Positions 9,350-20,208 of a stretch of DNA of 64,000 bases are shown here, one piece after another. The stretch's first letter is position 1. Every line of letters starts with the position of its first letter. A model generated the notes under the pieces. The model saw only the letters and a list, made by a program, of their open reading frames with translations. It did not search any database and was not told the DNA's origin. Position numbers and translations under genes: made by a program. Source of the stretch: Nephrocerus scutellatus (lineage: Eukaryota; Arthropoda; Insecta; Diptera; Pipunculidae); NCBI GenBank assembly GCA_947095585.1, contig OX352762.1, positions 43,946,018 through 44,010,017 on the forward strand, read 5' to 3'.

Positions 9350-9630
9350 AGACTCCTCTGAAACGTGATTTGCGAAGTATCCTCTTCACTGGTTCAGACA
9401 CTTGGACGCACAGACTCCGCTGAAACGTGATTTGCGAAGTATCCTCTTCACTGGTTCAGGCACTTGGACGCACAGACTCCTCTGAAACGTGATTTGCGAA
9501 GTATCCTCTTCACTGGTCCAGACACTTGGATGAACAGACTCCGCTGAAACGTGATTTGCGAAGTATCCTCCTCACGGGTTCAGGCATTTGGACACCTAGA
9601 CTCCTTGGAACGGCATATAGCGAAGTACCC
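9350..9630 (+). repeat. 62-bp satellite array 2b
   Basis: About 4.5 further monomers after the internal LINE fragment. The array ends with the same degenerate monomers (GGACACCTAGACTCC) as the other arrays. Confidence 0.93.
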
Positions 9631-9873
9631 TTTTTTTTTATAAGAATACCTAAATTTATCAACTTAGACCTAAGTCATATTAACCTAATTTTACCACAAC
9701 ATCTAATTTTTAAAGACACGAATAAAGAATTAATAAACCCCTGAAACAAATAAATTTTATTGTAGCGCCCTTTTACCGAAGAACCTGGTCACGCTGAGGA
9801 TACCCCGGTCAGGAAAAACCTCGTTACAGTATTCATCCTCATATTTCACTCGAAAATGTCTATTGGATAAATA
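9631..9873 (-). mobile_element. Jockey-type LINE 3' tail, truncated at duplication junction (unit 2)
   Basis: Same fragment and same breakpoint as 4680-4923, with a poly(T) run of nine. Confidence 0.85.
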
Positions 9874-9974
9874 ACGACAAGAACGCAAGAGGCTCGGCAG
9901 CATATGAGCATACAAATAACACACAATAAATGCAAGCCAACAAACAACAACAAATTTAAGAGGCCCAGCAGAAC

Positions 9975-11012
9975 ATGAGTGCACAAATGCAAATAGAAAA
10001 AACAACAACAAAAGTAGAGATTCGTCGACGCATGAGCACCCACAAAACTAGAACTAATGCAGATCAGTTAGCAACAACAACAAAAACAAGTGCTCACGCA
10101 CCAACAACAAAACTAGAGGTTCGCCGAAGCACGATGCGATGCGATGTACTTCGCGCAGCTTTATCTACTGGAAACGGAGGATTTCGTTGGATTCTTACAT
10201 CTCAACTCAAACATCTGGATTACGCTGACGACGTTTGTTTACTCTCACACAGAATTATGGAGCTGCACCAAATGACAACAAATGTGGTGAGGGAGGCAAA
10301 TGTTGCGGGTTTGAAGATTAATACTGCCAAAACCAAAATCATCAACCTCGGCACTAACTCACTTACTCATGTTAACATTGCTGGACAGCCGGTAGAGAGA
10401 GTAGAGAGTTTCCAATATCTTGGGAGTATTGTCTCGACCGAAGGTGGAACCGAACAGGACATTGCCAACCGAATCGGCAAAGCAAAATCAGTGTTTGGAA
10501 TGATGTCCATGATATGGCGAAGCAATGCGATCAGCTTAAAAACCAAGCTGCGACTGTTCCGCTCAAATGTTGAATCTGTACTGTTGTATGGGTGCAGCAC
10601 TTGGAAGGTGACCGCTACTATCACAAAAAGATTACAAACATTCGTAAATAGGTGCCTACGGAACATCTTAAGGGTTTTCTGGCCTAATCGTATCTCTAAC
10701 GAACATCTTTACCAGAGAACGGGTCAGGAACCAATAGGCACAACCATCCAACGACGGAAGTGGCAGTGGATTGGTCATACACTCCGAAAAGGCGACAGAT
10801 CCATAGCAAACTACGCAATGCAAGGAAACCCGTTATCTCAGGATGGTAGAAGAACGGGTCGTCCGAGAAATACATGGCGCAGAACAGTTGAAGAGGAGGC
10901 ACGGCAATTGGGGAAGAGTTGGAGAGAGCTGCAGCTTATTGCCAGGAACCGCACGCGATGGCGCGTAGGCGTAGTAGAGGCCCTAGGACCCACAAGGGGA
11001 TACAGGACATGA
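9975..11012 (+). CDS. Non-LTR retrotransposon RT, C-terminal part (copy 3, open)
   Basis: An open frame of 345 codons, one fewer than copy 2 because of a 3-base deletion in the T-poor leader (MSAQMQIEK). It carries the YADD box and the C-terminal motifs described for copy 2. Substitutions such as FRW for IRW and RTGQEP for RMGQEP distinguish it. It lacks the upstream RT and endonuclease domains. Confidence 0.72.
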   Translation: MSAQMQIEKTTTKVEIRRRMSTHKTRTNADQLATTTKTSAHAPTTKLEVRRSTMRCDVLRAALSTGNGGFRWILTSQLKHLDYADDVCLLSHRIMELHQMTTNVVREANVAGLKINTAKTKIINLGTNSLTHVNIAGQPVERVESFQYLGSIVSTEGGTEQDIANRIGKAKSVFGMMSMIWRSNAISLKTKLRLFRSNVESVLLYGCSTWKVTATITKRLQTFVNRCLRNILRVFWPNRISNEHLYQRTGQEPIGTTIQRRKWQWIGHTLRKGDRSIANYAMQGNPLSQDGRRTGRPRNTWRRTVEEEARQLGKSWRELQLIARNRTRWRVGVVEALGPTRGYRT

Positions 11013-11107
11013 AGAGAAAAAAGAAGATCGCCAAGACTAAAATAGTCAACAGTGATAACCAAACCGACTAGTTCCTAGAACAATAATCAGACGAGCCGCC
11101 AAGAAAA

Positions 11108-11960
11108 ATGAGGAAAGTACACAACGCCCAGCGAGATGAAAAACCATCACAGGCAGCCAACGTAGACTATCCGCACCGGATCACCATCAAACGAACCCCA
11201 GACTCCTGGAAATTAGTTTCCAAGCCAAGGGAAATCAACGATTCACGGGTAGTGTGCAGATACCCCACGGGACCTAGAGACCACGACGTCCGAATTGCTG
11301 ACTACCGCCGATTGGAAAAGGGCAAGTTCTTGAATGACGTTCTCGCCGAAATCGGCTAAGCACGCGGTCGGATGACCAGCCGAGCAGGATCAAAATATGC
11401 AGTCCTTTTCTGGTTTCGCAGATGCGGAACGTCCAGCACACCCCAGGAGAAAGCGAGGAATCGGTGGCAGTAGCGCGACATGCCCAGGTGCGAAACTGGG
11501 ACAGGAAAGGGGAATTCCTCCAGATTGGTACTTGGCCGCGGTTAGTCGTCCAGGAATCCCCGACCAGGCGGAAATACGAATCTATGACTCATCGGCCACC
11601 AGAAAACGTCAGCAGACCATCGAAATAGTTAGAGCATATTGCATACAAGAGCTCCGAGCAAAGGGACACCCAGGGACATGGCCGGAATTTTCGGATTACT
11701 ATCCTGGCCATCACGCCAGTACCTTACAGCAGCCAAATGTATCTGTTGGAGGCAGCCGAGAAAATTATGGGCATCAGACTGACTGATCTCGACTCAGTCG
11801 GGAGTACAATGTCCCACCAAAACGCGACAGCGAAGAGGAAGAAGAAAAGAACTGCGAAAACTCGCACCTCCAGACACCGAGTTCCCCGAATTGATATTCG
11901 AGAATGGTGGTACCATCAATACCCAAAGTACCAACGACCAGCATACAAGCACTAGACGAA
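11108..11960 (+). pseudogene. Ulp1/SENP-like SUMO protease remnant, copy 3
   Basis: Same split-frame C48 relic as copies 1 and 2, including KGKFLNDVL, DWYLAAV, YDSS, QQPN and YLLEAAEKIMG. The same catalytic losses are present. Confidence 0.66.
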
Positions 11961-12050
11961 GTCGCAGTCAAAACCACGAACACACCAGCTCGAATGACCG
12001 CAGTAGCAGCAGCAGCAAAAGTAGCACAGGAGTAGCAACAGCAGCGATAA

Positions 12051-12476
12051 CACACAAGCAGCGATAGTAGCAGCAGCAGCACGAGTAGTGGTAGCGAGAC
12101 AACCAAAAACAACAGGGGTAACATCAGTGGCAGAAACAACAACTACCACAGCAACAAAAGGACCACCAAACGAAGATTTACGCGAACACACACAAGCAGC
12201 CATGACAGCCCACCACCCCGAAAGCAGCGCAGAACAGAGTCACCAGACAAAAAAGGAATCGAGGACGTAGCGAAAATAGCCAACAACCCATCACAAGAAG
12301 AAGTCATTGCATGGACCCGGGACATGCGAGAGAAGATCGCCAATGCCAGGAACAAGCTGGAGAAGGAAAACTGGCGGCGGCTGAAAATTTCCCATGAGCA
12401 GGGTGGCAAATTCTTCACAATTCTGCTGACCCGAGATGGAAGGACCAGCGTCATCCGAGGTGACCGGGAGGTGTGA
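12051..12476 (+). pseudogene. Ser-rich/basic ORF with charged C-terminal segment, copy 3
   Basis: 141 codons. Relative to copies 1-2 it carries an in-frame 6-base deletion near 12310, in the stretch before WTRDMREK. The stop TGA is at 12474-12476. Function unknown. Confidence 0.43.
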
Positions 12477-12555
12477 GTAACAAATTTCCCACAAACAAAT
12501 TTGCCCACACTAAAAAGGGATTTTATATCATTTTTTTGATAGCTTAAAATTTATA

Positions 12556-12561
12556 AATAAA
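12556..12561 (+). terminator. Poly(A) signal AATAAA, unit 3
   Basis: Same position relative to the Ser-rich ORF stop as in units 1 and 2. Confidence 0.45.
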
Positions 12562-12581
12562 GACACTTGAATTATCATGTA

Positions 12582-13295
12582 TAAAAATCTTTTGTATTCC
12601 ACATAAACTGCATCGGCGTATTTGAATACGCTCTCAGCAAATGTACTCCGCTAAGCGAAGAACAAAAAATTAATGACTCGAAACTCACCACAGCGAGTAA
12701 GTCCCGCCCACCACGGCGAAAAACTACATCATAGAGCAAATAAGGTTCAGCAGGCAAATCTGCAACAAGATGACCAACACACCCACACAGCTGGAGAACA
12801 TCGATCGCTCTCCCCTCCGAACGAACACTGTGGGGTTAATGAACTATGCGACAAAACAAGTAGAAATCTGCAAAAACAGCAACAAGAACGCAAGAGGCTC
12901 GGCAACATATGAGCATACAATAAATGCAAGCCAAAAAACAACAACAAAATTAAGAGGCCCGGCAGAACATGAGTGCACAAACAATGCAAATCGACAAAAC
13001 AACAACAAAAATAGAGATTCGTCGACGCATGAGCACCCACAAAACTAGAACTAATGCAGATCAGTTAGCAACAACAACAAAAACAAATGCTCACGCACCA
13101 ACATCAAAACTAGAGGTTCGCCGACGCACGAGCATTCGCATGATATGAAACAAGGAAAAAGAAACAAATGCACACGCAACAACAACAAAACTAGAGGTTC
13201 GCCGACGCCCGAGCACTCGCATGATATAAAACAAGGAAACAACAAATGCACACGCAACAACAACAATATAGGAGTAGAAATAAATCACATGCAAA
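12582..13295 (+). repeat. T-poor UTR-like segment, right copy of unit 3
   Basis: Equivalent to 7629-8340, with the same ~70-base subrepeats; one subrepeat has GACGCCCGAGC for GACGCACGAGC. Confidence 0.65.
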
Positions 13296-13415
13296 GACAA
13301 CAAAACAAAATACCGTTTAGCAATAACGGACACAACGGGATTCTGGACAAATCGTGGGAACGAAGCAAACTTAGGGTTCTCACGGTTCCTACGATTTCCG
13401 AACCGATTCAAATCT

Positions 13416-13424
13416 TATAAAAGG
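13416..13424 (+). promoter_or_regulatory. TATA-like box, unit 3
   Basis: TATAAAAGG sits in the same context as 3715-3723. Confidence 0.4.
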
Positions 13425-13482
13425 AAGCAGAAACCATGAAAGCAGTCTCTTCCTTTTTGGCTTACAGGCCGACAAAGACTAA

Positions 13483-14380
13483 CTCCTCTGAAACGTGATT
13501 TGCGAAGTATCCTCTTCACTGGTTCAGGCACTTGGACGCACAGACTCCTCTGAAACGTGATTTGCGAAGTATCCTCTTCACGGTTTCAAACACTTGGACG
13601 CACAGACTCCTCTGAAACGTGATTTGCGAAGTATCCTCTTCACTGGTTCAGACACTTCGACGCACAGACTCCTCTGAAACGTGATTTGCGAAGTATCCTC
13701 TTCACTGGTTCAGACACTTGGACGCACAGACTCCTCTGAAACGTGATTTGCGAAGTATCCTCTTCACTGGTTCAGACACTTCGACGCACAGACTCCGCTG
13801 AAACGTGATTTGCGAAGTATCCTCTTCACTGGTTCAGGCACTTGGACGCACAGACTCCTCTGAAACGTGATTTGCGAAGTATCCTCTTCACGGTTTCAAA
13901 CACTTGGACGAACAGACTCCTCTGAAACGTGATTTGCGAAGTATCCTCTTCACTGGTTCAGACACTTGGACGCAGAGACTCCTCTGAAACGTGATTTGCG
14001 AAGTATCCTCTTCACTGGCTCAGGCACTTGGACGCACAGACTCCTCTGAAACATGATTTGCGAAGTATCCTCTTCACTGGTTCAGACACTTGGACGCACA
14101 GACTCCGCTGAAACGTGATTTGCGAAGTATCCTCTTCACTGGTTCAGGCACCTGGACGCACAGACTCCTCTGAAACGTGATTTGCGAAGTATCCTCTTCA
14201 CTGGTCCAGACACTTGGATGAACAGACTCCGCTGAAACGTGATTTGCGAAGTATCCTCTTCACTGGTCCAGACACTTGGATGAACAGACTCCGCTGAAAC
14301 GTGATTTGCGAAGTATCCTCCTCACGGGTTCAGGCATTTGGACACCTAGACTCCTTGGACCGGCATATAGCGAAGTACCC
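13483..14380 (+). repeat. 62-bp satellite array 3
   Basis: About 14.5 monomers of the 62-bp family, ending at the poly(T) of the long LINE copy. Confidence 0.95.
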
Positions 14381-14506
14381 TTTTTTTTATAAGAATACCT
14401 AAATTTATCAACTTAGACCTAAGTCATATTAAACCTAATTTTACCACAACATCTAATTTTTAAAGACACGAATAAAGAATTAATAAACCCCTGAAACAAA
14501 TAAATT

Positions 14507-16438
14507 TTATTGTAGCGCCCTTTTACCGAAGAACCTGGTCACGCTGAGGATACCCCGGCCAGGAAAAACCTCGTTACAGTATTCATCCTCATATTTCACT
14601 CGAAAATGTCTATTGGATAAATAAGATCTTAGTATGGCATAGAATTGCCTCGGCAGATCTCTATGCAGCTTGAATTCCAGTCCACTATGCCAAACTTTAT
14701 CGAATGCTTGGGCGACGTCCAGAAATATGCTGGAGCATACTTTTTTACTTTCTAGCGTTCTTTCAATAATGTTGGTGATTCTATGCACCTGTTTAATTGT
14801 GGAGTGCTTTTTTCTGAATAGTTGTCGTTCCTCAATTATTGGTTTAAGTCTTTTTAATAATAAATTTTCAAAAAGTTTTGACATAATTGGCAGCAATAAA
14901 ATTGGCCTGTATGATTTTTTATTGTTGGTGGTTTATCAGGTTTTGCTATCATGATTACTTCTGCTACTTTCCATTGCCACAGAACATATTTTAACCGAAA
15001 GCTTGCATTGATTATGTGTAAAAGCTTACGAAATCCTTTATCTGGTAGGGCGTTAATTATTTGACAAGTAATCAAGTCATACCCTGGGGCTTTTTTAACA
15101 TTCATGTTGCTTTTTACTTCTTCTTTTAATTCTTTGAGAGTAACTGGGCGTATGTCAAAATCATCAACCTTGTGGATTGGCATTATATTTTCATTGGCCG
15201 TTTGTCTTGGTAGAGGTTGGAAGGTATCCTCGAGATACTCCGCAAACAGATCAGCCTTCTCTTTAGGACCTCTTGCCCAGGTTCCATCTTCTTTTTAAGT
15301 GGAAGCACTTGCATTTTGGGTCTTTTGAGTCCGTTCGTCGCCCTCCACAGCGAATAATCAGAATTTTTTTCATCGGTTAAACTAACAAGATATCTGTTGA
15401 TTGATGCATTTTTAACTTCTTTAAGAAGAGATTTGAGACTATTACCTAAATTGTTAAGAATTGTTTTGTTCTCCGGTGTTCTTGTTATTTGCCAGGTTTT
15501 ACGTGCACGTCGTTTTTCTCTTACCAATTATCTAACTTCCATTGGGTAGGATATGTTAAGCTTCTTCTTATTTTGTATAATGGGGGTACTTGCCAAAGCA
15601 GTATAATGAATTGTTTCATTGAGTTGTTCTAATCCATCTTCCAACTGGTGAGAATTTCTTATCGGTACCTGAAGATTGATTTTTCCCTCCATTACTTCAC
15701 GAAAGAGATCCCAGTTTGTTTTTGAATTTGTTAATCTGGGTGCACTCTCCCTTTGAATTACCGTTTCACTGACTGTCATAATAACCGGGGAATGATCCGA
15801 TACTAGAGAATTACTGTCTTCAATGTGAATGTAGTTCTGGGATATACCTCTTGCTACATAAAAGTCTATTAGGTCTGGTATCTTCGTTTCGTCACTGGGC
15901 CAGTATGTTGGGGAACCACCAGAGTAAAATTCACATTTTGATGTCTGCCCTGCTTGAAGCAACTCTTTACCCTTTGACGTCGTAAGTCTAGATCCCCAAT
16001 AGGTGTTTTTCGCATTAAAGTCACCTCCAATAATAAAATTACGTCCAAGCGATTTAAATAGTTTAAGGTAGTCCTCTCTTTTCAAGTTATGCCGGGGAGG
16101 GCAATATGTTGCAGAGACAGTAACCTGTCTCTGTTTAATTTGAATCCTTACAGTAGTGACTTGCATTGTTTCTTCTTCGATATTTGATTCTAAATGGTAT
16201 TTAATATTTTCTTTATTAGCATTGCCGAACCACCTCTTGCTCTTTCTGCTGGATGATTGGAGTGATATAAGTTATAACCCTGTATTTTAACAAACGAAGA
16301 TTTAACTAAATGGCTTTCAGATATTAAGAAAATGACGATTTTTTCTGAATTTAAAAATATTTCTATTTCTGGAATATGTTGCATAATCCCATTTGCATTC
16401 CAGGTTGCTATTTTGAAAGTTGTGTTCTTACTTAACAT
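14507..16438 (-). pseudogene. Jockey-type ORF2 (endonuclease-RT), broken and internally deleted
   Basis: In transcript order it starts with an APE endonuclease: FKIATWNANGI at the start, LISESHLV, IGGDFNAKNTYWGSRL, then SDHSPVIMTV near its end (split at about 16190). A linker and RT N-terminal region follow (KKAPGYDLI, VIMIAKPDK, then LPIMSKLFENLLLKRL and SIFLDVAQAFDKVWH). It has frame breaks near 15527, 15183 and 14890. After YEDEYCNEVFPG the frame goes directly to RGILSVTRFFGKRALQ and a stop, so the catalytic (F/Y)ADD palm, thumb and C-terminus are gone. It cannot act autonomously. Confidence 0.82.
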
Positions 16439-16546
16439 TTTTTGTTTGATTGCGTTATGGGAGTTGCATTTTCTTCAATTGATCAAGTATCATGTTGTTC
16501 AGATTACTTTGGTCATCTAGCCGCTTTGTAATAGCTGCAATGCTGT

Positions 16547-17583
16547 TCATAATGCTTTCCATAATTTGTTATTTTCGGAGCCCATATGTTTGGTTGAACC
16601 CGAGTCTTTCACTAACTGGGCAAATGATCTTCTTTGCCCTGAGTTGCTTGGTTGTGGGTTTTGATCACTTTGATTTGATTCTTGATTTCTTGATTTTTCT
16701 CTTAATTTTTGCAGCTGTTTAGCAACCACATAGCCTCGATAATTAGCCGGATGTTGGCCCTTGCAATTTGTACACTTGGCTGGGAACATCTCTCCCTATT
16801 GTACATGCCTGAGTAATATGATTACCTGAGCATTTTACACATGGATCCCGGCCGCAATATCTTTGGGTGTGATTAAATGCCTGACACTTCTTGCATTGGG
16901 GTATGTGTGTTGTGGTTCTCCTCATTGGTTCGATTTTCACCTTCATGTGAAGGATTTCTTTTAATCCATAAATGTTTTGAACATTCTCTTTGTTGTCAAA
17001 TACCAGCATAAAAAGAGGGAGTCCCCTTTTACTGATGGTTTGGTTTCCTTCCTGGCACCAAATTTGGTGTAATGTTCTTGGTAGATTTACTACCTTTTGA
17101 TTGATTGGCTTTGGGTAGAACGACTTTCGGATCTGGACTAGGTTGTACCCTAACATTTAATTGCTCAGCCTCAGGTGACGATTCAGCTTTTCTTTTCAAT
17201 CTCTTTCTGGACTGTTTTTTCCTTTGTTCCCTAAGGATCCGGTCCGTCTCTCTTTCTAATTCTTCTTCATCAGTAGAATAGATGAATTTGTCTGGTTCAA
17301 TGCTTCCTATATCGCAATTTTCTTTTGAATCCCGATTCATTTTTAGGTTTTCATTTTCTCGCTTTAGATACTCAATTTCTTCGCTTAGCTTGGCAAATAG
17401 TTGTTCCATATGTTCTAGTCTCCCCAAGAGATCCATATTCTCCTTTTCTAGGTCAATAGTTGTTTTATTTTTTCTAGGCTTGATTTATTTAATAGATTTA
17501 AAGGATTTACCAGCTGGTGGTGGATTGGATATAGGTGTCTCTCTTTTTCCTCCTCCCGGGGGATGAGTTCTATCCATTCCCAT
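16547..17583 (-). pseudogene. Jockey-type ORF1 (gag-like, zinc knuckles), broken
   Basis: The likely start is ATG at 17581-17583 (MGMDRTHPPGGGK). A coiled-coil-like stretch follows (LEHMEQLFAKLSEEIEYLK) with acidic and basic regions. A PRE_C2HC-like region (IYGLKEILHMKVKIEPMRR) precedes the zinc knuckles CKKCQAFNHTQRYC and CVKCSGNHITQAC, and the third knuckle-like sequence is KCTNCKGQHPANYRG. Stops and frameshifts near 17490, 17030 and 16770 break it into pieces. In the family this protein binds the element's RNA. Confidence 0.8.
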
Positions 17584-17600
17584 TTTATGTAGTTGTTAGT

Positions 17601-18019
17601 ATTATATTTTTTCTTTTTTTTCTCTTTTAAAATTTAAAGAAGATAATGTTTTTTTTTTAAATGGTAACTCTGGTCGTGTGGTTTAAAATGTTTAGATTCC
17701 ACAATCAAAAGCTCTAAGATATGTAAAGATCTAGATACCACAGATTAGTTTCCACTGTCAAAAGCTCTTTTTATGTATGCCAGATTTTCTTTTGGCTGAT
17801 TTGTGACTAGCACTACACAATAGATTTTGTAAAATAATATTATTATTATTTACCTTTTTCCCTATGTGATGTACTTTTTTTTCTTAAGATTTTTTATTAA
17901 ATCAATTAAATTATCTTTTTGTGTTTTTTGATTTTGGTTTTATGCTTTTAATATCACTTTCACCTTGCACGTTCTACTTGTTCGATGTTGTCAGCCTGAC
18001 AGCAGCAGTAGAACTATCA
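17601..18019. other. AT-rich spacer, no gene seen
   Basis: AT-rich DNA between the LINE and the mitochondrial insert. The only structure noticed is a pair of imperfect direct repeats around CAAAAGCTCT (near 17706 and 17759). Confidence 0.5.
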
Positions 18020-18800
18020 GCTGATCTTAATAAAAATCAAAATAAAGTTATAGAAGGTATAACTTTTAATAATCCTTTATTAATAAATAAATTTCCTCTT
18101 CCTAGTCATTCATAACTAATAATTGCTAACCAAAATAAACCTGAAGAACATAATCCATGAGAAATTATTAATGTAAAAAATCCACATATTCGTCAATATC
18201 TTATTGTTATTAATCCTCTTAAAACAATTCCTATATGAGCTACAGAAGAATAAGCAATAAAAGATTTTAAATCTATTTGACGTAAACATACTAATCTAAT
18301 TAAAACTCCTCCAATTAATCTAATTCTAATTTAAATATAATTAACTTTTAATCCTATAAGTTGCAAAATTGGAAAAATTCGCAATAATCCATGTCCTCTT
18401 AACTTTAATATAATTTCAGCTAAAATCATTGAACCTGATACTGGAGCTTCAACATGAGCTTTTGGTAATCAATCATAAATGAACTAAGAACATAGGTATT
18501 TTTACTAAAAAAGCTAAAATTATCACAAAATATAATAAGTCATAATTTATTAAAAAATTTATTATTAAATAAAAATTCATTGTATTTAAATTATTATATA
18601 AATAAAAAATACCAATTAATATAGGTAAAGAAACCAGTAAAGTATAAAATAATAAATATATACCAGCTTGTAACCGTTCAGGTTGATAACCTCATCCCAA
18701 AATTATAAATAATGTAGCAATTGATCTTTTTCAAAATATAAATAAAACAAAAATAATTTTATAGATATAAAAGTAATAATTAAAAAAATAATAAAAAGAA
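18020..18800 (-). pseudogene. ND4: NUMT: mitochondrial ND4 fragment
   Basis: Read on the minus strand with the invertebrate mitochondrial code this gives the core of NADH dehydrogenase subunit 4: [35 protein letters not shown], then [20 protein letters not shown] and SHGLCSSGLFWLA. TGA must be read as Trp, so the nuclear copy has no function. It is broken around 18340, where a stop and a frame change interrupt the order. The boundary at the 18020 side is approximate. Confidence 0.93.
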
Positions 18801-18822
18801 AATATTTAATATAATATTATTT

Positions 18823-18945
18823 TTAGCTGTACATTATACAGCAGATATTAACTTAGTTTTTAATCGAGTTAACCATATCTGTCGAGATGTAAATAATGAT
18901 TGATTACTCCGCACTATACATGCTAATGGAGCATCATTTTTTTAA
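18823..18945 (+). pseudogene. CYTB: NUMT: mitochondrial cytochrome b fragment
   Basis: Forty codons from TTA at 18823 read [20 protein letters not shown] and WLLRTIHANGASFF with TGA as Trp, which is the conserved haem-binding region of cytochrome b. In insect mitochondria ND4 (minus) and CYTB (plus) lie on opposite strands with ND4L, two tRNAs and ND6 between. Here the relative orientation is kept but the intervening genes are missing. Confidence 0.92.
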
Positions 18946-18948
18946 ATT

Positions 18949-19460
18949 TATTAACTTCGCGTGCCCGTGTGTTTGTTTGTCGTGGAATCTTGCGATCAAT
19001 TTTTAACCAACTTCCCAAAGTCCTATTTCATTGAAATTTTGAACACATGCATTTCTCCGATGACAACACTATCTATTAATTTGGAGCCCCTCGGGCCTCG
19101 GGGTCGGGGGGCTCCCATACAAATATTTTACAAAATTTACCCGATTTTCTTCAAATTTTATAAACATGTGTGTCTCCGACGAATAACACTTTTTCTAAAA
19201 ATTTTGGACACCCCACCCCCCGGGGTCTGGGGCCCTATACAATTTTTTTTTAAAAATTAACCCGATTTTCTTCAAATTTTATACACATGTGTATCTCCGA
19301 CGAATAACACTTTTTCTAAAAATTTTGGACACCCCCCCCTCCACGAGGTCCTATACAATTTTTTTAAAAAAATTAACCCGATTTTTCAAATTTTATACAC
19401 ATGTGTATCTCCGAAGAATCACACTTTTTCTAAAAATTTTGCCTTTCAAATTTTCCGTGA
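18949..19460 (+). repeat. Left inverted arm of the Foldback-like element
   Basis: It starts TTAACTTCGCGTGCCCGTG. It contains subrepeats with CCCGATTTTCTTCAAATTTT and ATGTGTATCTCCGACGAATA at about 19139, 19261 and 19378 (periods ~120). One subrepeat has a GC-rich core (CCTCGGGCCTCGGGGTCGGG). Confidence 0.75.
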
Positions 19461-19490
19461 TCATATGTTGGACTTCAGCTAGGCATAAGT

Positions 19491-19539
19491 ATGCATCTTT
19501 CTCATCTTGACTTTATAAAACAAGATGAGAAAGATGCAT
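19491..19539. repeat. Perfect 19-bp hairpin, 11-nt loop
   Basis: ATGCATCTTTCTCATCTTG (19491-19509) is followed by an 11-base loop and its exact reverse complement (19521-19539). It stands just inside the left arm. Its role is unknown. Confidence 0.9.
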
Positions 19540-19776
19540 GATGTTTGATTTTTGAGCAGCTGTAGCAGATATATTTCGTTCGACTTAACTTTGTTGATTG
19601 TGTTTGACATTTGATCGGCGTAATAAGAGTCTAGAACGCCAAACAAAGCGTGTTCCAATTATATTAAATTGTTCGATTTGATAATAACAAACTGTCGTCT
19701 TGATTTAACTGATTGCGAGCGTTTTCAAAGTATTCGATGAGTGAGTGGCATGAAATGTCTGATGTAGGCATAATTT

Positions 19777-20205
19777 TTACAAAGCATTCCATCTGATAGT
19801 ACATGAACTTGATGATGAAATGGCACTAAATAGTAGTACACAATGATTTTCCAAACACCAGTTGATAGCCGTGCAGTACCTATTCCTTCGAAGTAAATCC
19901 CGGGGCTTGCCTTTGGATATTTGAATTTGAGATGCCAATGCCAATGGTAGAAAGAGTAGAGTAATCAGCATTATAGCTAGTGATGGACCGCTGGTCACTG
20001 ATCTCCTTTTCTTGACTCCCTCATCTTGGACTGAAGAGTGCCGTTTCGGATTCGGTTTCTCCATTGTTGGTGGCCTTAGATTTGCTGTGTCTTCTTCGGT
20101 GAATAAGGGTGCCAATCTATGTATTGATCGCTTAAGTATACCCTACTTTGTTTTAACATCAATCACTCGAACAGTTTCATCATCTCCTTTGTAAATTCTA
20201 GTGAT
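19777..20205 (-). pseudogene. BEL/Pao-1 Pol C-terminus and possible signal-peptide sequence
   Basis: On the minus strand the sequence GDDETVRVIDVKTK...ILKRSIHRLAPLF matches the end of BEL/Pao Pol (DUF5641-type tail). It continues into a basic region (KKRRSVTSGP) and a hydrophobic stretch LAIMLITLLFLPLALA that looks like a signal peptide or membrane segment. That could be the start of an env-like ORF, which some BEL elements carry, but the rest is lost. Confidence 0.5.
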
Positions 20206-20208
20206 TCC

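Larger units (their letters stand above)
4924..9873 (+). repeat. Macro-repeat unit 2 of 3 (4.95 kb)
   Basis: This has the same organisation as unit 1. It is longer because the satellite/LINE-tail section is locally duplicated (9239-9349 plus 9350-9630). It begins directly at the LINE breakpoint, so the junction between units is LINE RT sequence joined to the T-poor segment. Confidence 0.9.
9874..14624 (+). repeat. Macro-repeat unit 3 of 3 (4.75 kb)
   Basis: Last copy of the unit. At its right edge the LINE sequence does not break but continues into the rest of the element, so this copy shows the structure that existed before tandem duplication. Confidence 0.88.
14381..17600 (-). mobile_element. 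Jockey-type LINE, most complete copy, degenerate
   Basis: Minus-strand non-LTR element inserted in the 62-bp satellite. Its poly(A) tail is T(8) at 14381-14388, followed by 3' UTR, ORF2 remnants and ORF1 remnants; the 5' end is near 17600. The endonuclease sequence (IGGDFNAKNTYWGSRL) and ORF1 with zinc knuckles are typical of the jockey clade. The 3' 245 bases also occur at 4680-4923 and 9631-9873, which fixes the breakpoint of the tandem duplication at 14624. Confidence 0.85.

Noticed and set aside
17921..18115. 64-codon plus-strand frame overlapping the NUMT
   Set aside because: It is the antisense of ND4-derived sequence plus flanking AT-rich DNA.
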